From: MGIIb-O3 sp046710875
GTDB lineage: Archaea; Thermoplasmatota; Poseidoniia; Poseidoniales; Thalassarchaeaceae
Reading direction: 5' to 3'
NCBI GenBank assembly: GCA_046710875.1
Contig: JBKEHQ010000002.1
Coordinates: 1-64,000 of the forward strand
Length of the DNA stretch: 64,000 bases
Made by a program: the position numbers and the translations under genes. Below, piece after piece: positions 63,632 to 64,000 of this stretch (the stretch's first letter is position 1; every line of letters starts with the position of its first letter). The notes beneath the pieces are model-generated. The model was not told the origin of the DNA. It saw nothing but the letters and a program-made list of their open reading frames with translations, and made no database searches.

Positions 63632-63862
63632 GGCTCGCTGTGGTTCACCGCTGACGCTACGGATTTCTATCACTAAACGCATGGGCCCCATCCATCCACC
63701 GGTAATCGGAAGGGTAGGGAAACCACTACCGAGCAGTCACTCGGTGGGAATGCCGCAGAATTGGTTGGTTGGGCTTACCAATACTCCCATGGAAATAGTA
63801 ACTAGTAGATTGGGAGGAACTCAGAAACCCACACAACCAATGTTGATTAGTTGGGGTACGCT
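63632..63862 (+). ncRNA. GC-rich block, probable structured RNA gene (RNase P-like signature uncertain)
   Basis: The 256-base gap between the M14 gene and the cut gene is much richer in G+C than its surroundings. It has nested helices: CCACCG (63695-63700) with CGGTGG (63742-63747) enclosing GGTAG/CTACC (63714-63718, 63725-63729), and ATTGGTTG (63760-63767) with CAACCAAT (63834-63841). A GCAGAA...GGGCTTACC segment (63755-63779) resembles the 3' conserved region of RNase P RNA (ACAGAA...GGCUUA), and GGGAAACC...GAGCAG resembles another core segment. The 5' GAGGAAAGUCC signature was not found, so RNase P is only a possibility. Strand is a best guess. Confidence 0.4.
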
Positions 63863-64000
63863 TTACTTCTTCCAATCTTCAAGAGAGATATTGTTTTCTT
63901 CGGTGAATACACGTTCGCCCAGACTTCCACCATAGCGTGGTAATCCTTCCATAGAATTTCTTGGCACACAATCTTCGATGTTTTCCATATCTTGATCAGT
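63863..64000 (-). CDS. C-terminal fragment of an unknown gene cut by the window edge
   Basis: The last 45 codons of a frame entering from the right end, ending in TAA at 63863-63865. The tail reads MENIEDCVPRNSMEGLPRYG, followed by GSLGERVFTEENNISLEDWKK: charged, with no hydrophobic segment, compatible with a soluble protein. Not enough to name a family. Codon usage matches neighbouring genes. Confidence 0.55.
   Translation of the reverse strand, partial: TDQDMENIEDCVPRNSMEGLPRYGGSLGERVFTEENNISLEDWKK

Noticed and set aside
63632..63862. SRP RNA in the GC-rich block
   Set aside because: A GAGCAG and GGAAG occur, but no TGTAAC Alu motif and no proper helix 8 symmetric loop could be laid out on either strand.
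63630..63935. A 101-residue open frame on the plus strand through the GC-rich block
   Set aside because: Its sequence is not like a protein (Pro/Ser/Thr/Leu-rich without pattern), it covers the RNA-like helices and runs into the opposite-strand gene.

Overview
The window is AT-rich (about one third G+C by eye), gene-dense archaeal chromosome. Archaeal markers are RpoK, a two-cassette Cdc48, RadA, Hel308, Lhr, Hjc, the KEOPS subunit Cgi121, the MC1 chromatin protein, an archaeal-type signal peptidase, PyrB/PyrI and an initiator tRNA-Met. They sit beside aerobic genes (succinate dehydrogenase, CtaA and CtaB for heme O/A, tryptophan 2,3-dioxygenase, thiolase) and many large secreted or membrane-anchored proteins. 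I infer a marine Thermoplasmatota lineage of the Poseidoniia type (Marine Group II or III); no marker was searched, so this is inference. No transposase, integrase, CRISPR array or rRNA gene was seen, and no intergenic gap exceeds about 260 bases. Some genes look leaderless (TATA-like box about 25-28 bases before the start codon) and others have a GGTGAG or GGAGG-like Shine-Dalgarno, sometimes with GTG or TTG starts.

Layout. 1-4.4 kb: folC, dCMP deaminase, an Old Yellow Enzyme-like oxidoreductase, a membrane protein and a small P-loop NTPase. 4.4-10.4 kb: Lhr helicase, then a two-helix membrane protein, signal peptidase I and a site-2-type protease. 10.5-13.5 kb: Hjc divergent from a probable RNase H-fold nuclease, a macrodomain protein, a solo RAM-domain protein and MC1. 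13.5-18.9 kb: sdhBAC, a 36-residue zinc-ribbon gene and an aldehyde dehydrogenase. 18.9-25.8 kb: cdc48, a PRC-barrel protein and a DUF4350/DUF58/membrane-protein operon. 25.9-29.4 kb: Ncs6/TtuA-like tRNA thiolase, pyrBI and a GHMP sugar kinase. 29.4-36.6 kb: four surface or membrane proteins in a row, including a membrane-tethered double winged-helix protein and a beta-propeller lipoprotein. 36.6-46.4 kb: dihydroorotase, initiator tRNA, radA, PepF-like peptidase, cgi121-hel308, a hotdog thioesterase and an AspA/AstE-like hydrolase. 46.4-57.2 kb: a very large furin/kexin-like protease, a LeuA-like enzyme, ctaB, ctaA, rpoK, thiolase, tryptophan dioxygenase and an acetyltransferase. 57.2-64 kb: RqcH/NFACT protein, alpha/beta hydrolase, Nudix-metallo-beta-lactamase fusion, a 59-residue membrane protein, an M14 carboxypeptidase, a GC-rich probable structured RNA and a cut gene.

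How the genes work together. They support pyrimidine synthesis (pyrBI, pyrC, dCMP deaminase), folate, aerobic respiration with heme-copper oxidase cofactor synthesis, amino-acid and fatty-acid catabolism (tryptophan dioxygenase, thiolase, aldehyde dehydrogenase), extracellular and intracellular peptide breakdown (furin-like S8 protease, M14 peptidase, PepF), and recombination or stalled-fork repair (RadA, Hel308, Hjc, Lhr). The observations most worth a second look are the furin/kexin-like protease, the concentric palindromes in the lhr divergent promoter, the RNase H-fold protein opposite hjc, the Nudix-MBL fusion, the GC-rich RNA-like block near 63.7 kb, the hairpin over the mc1 ribosome-binding site and two genes under 60 residues.
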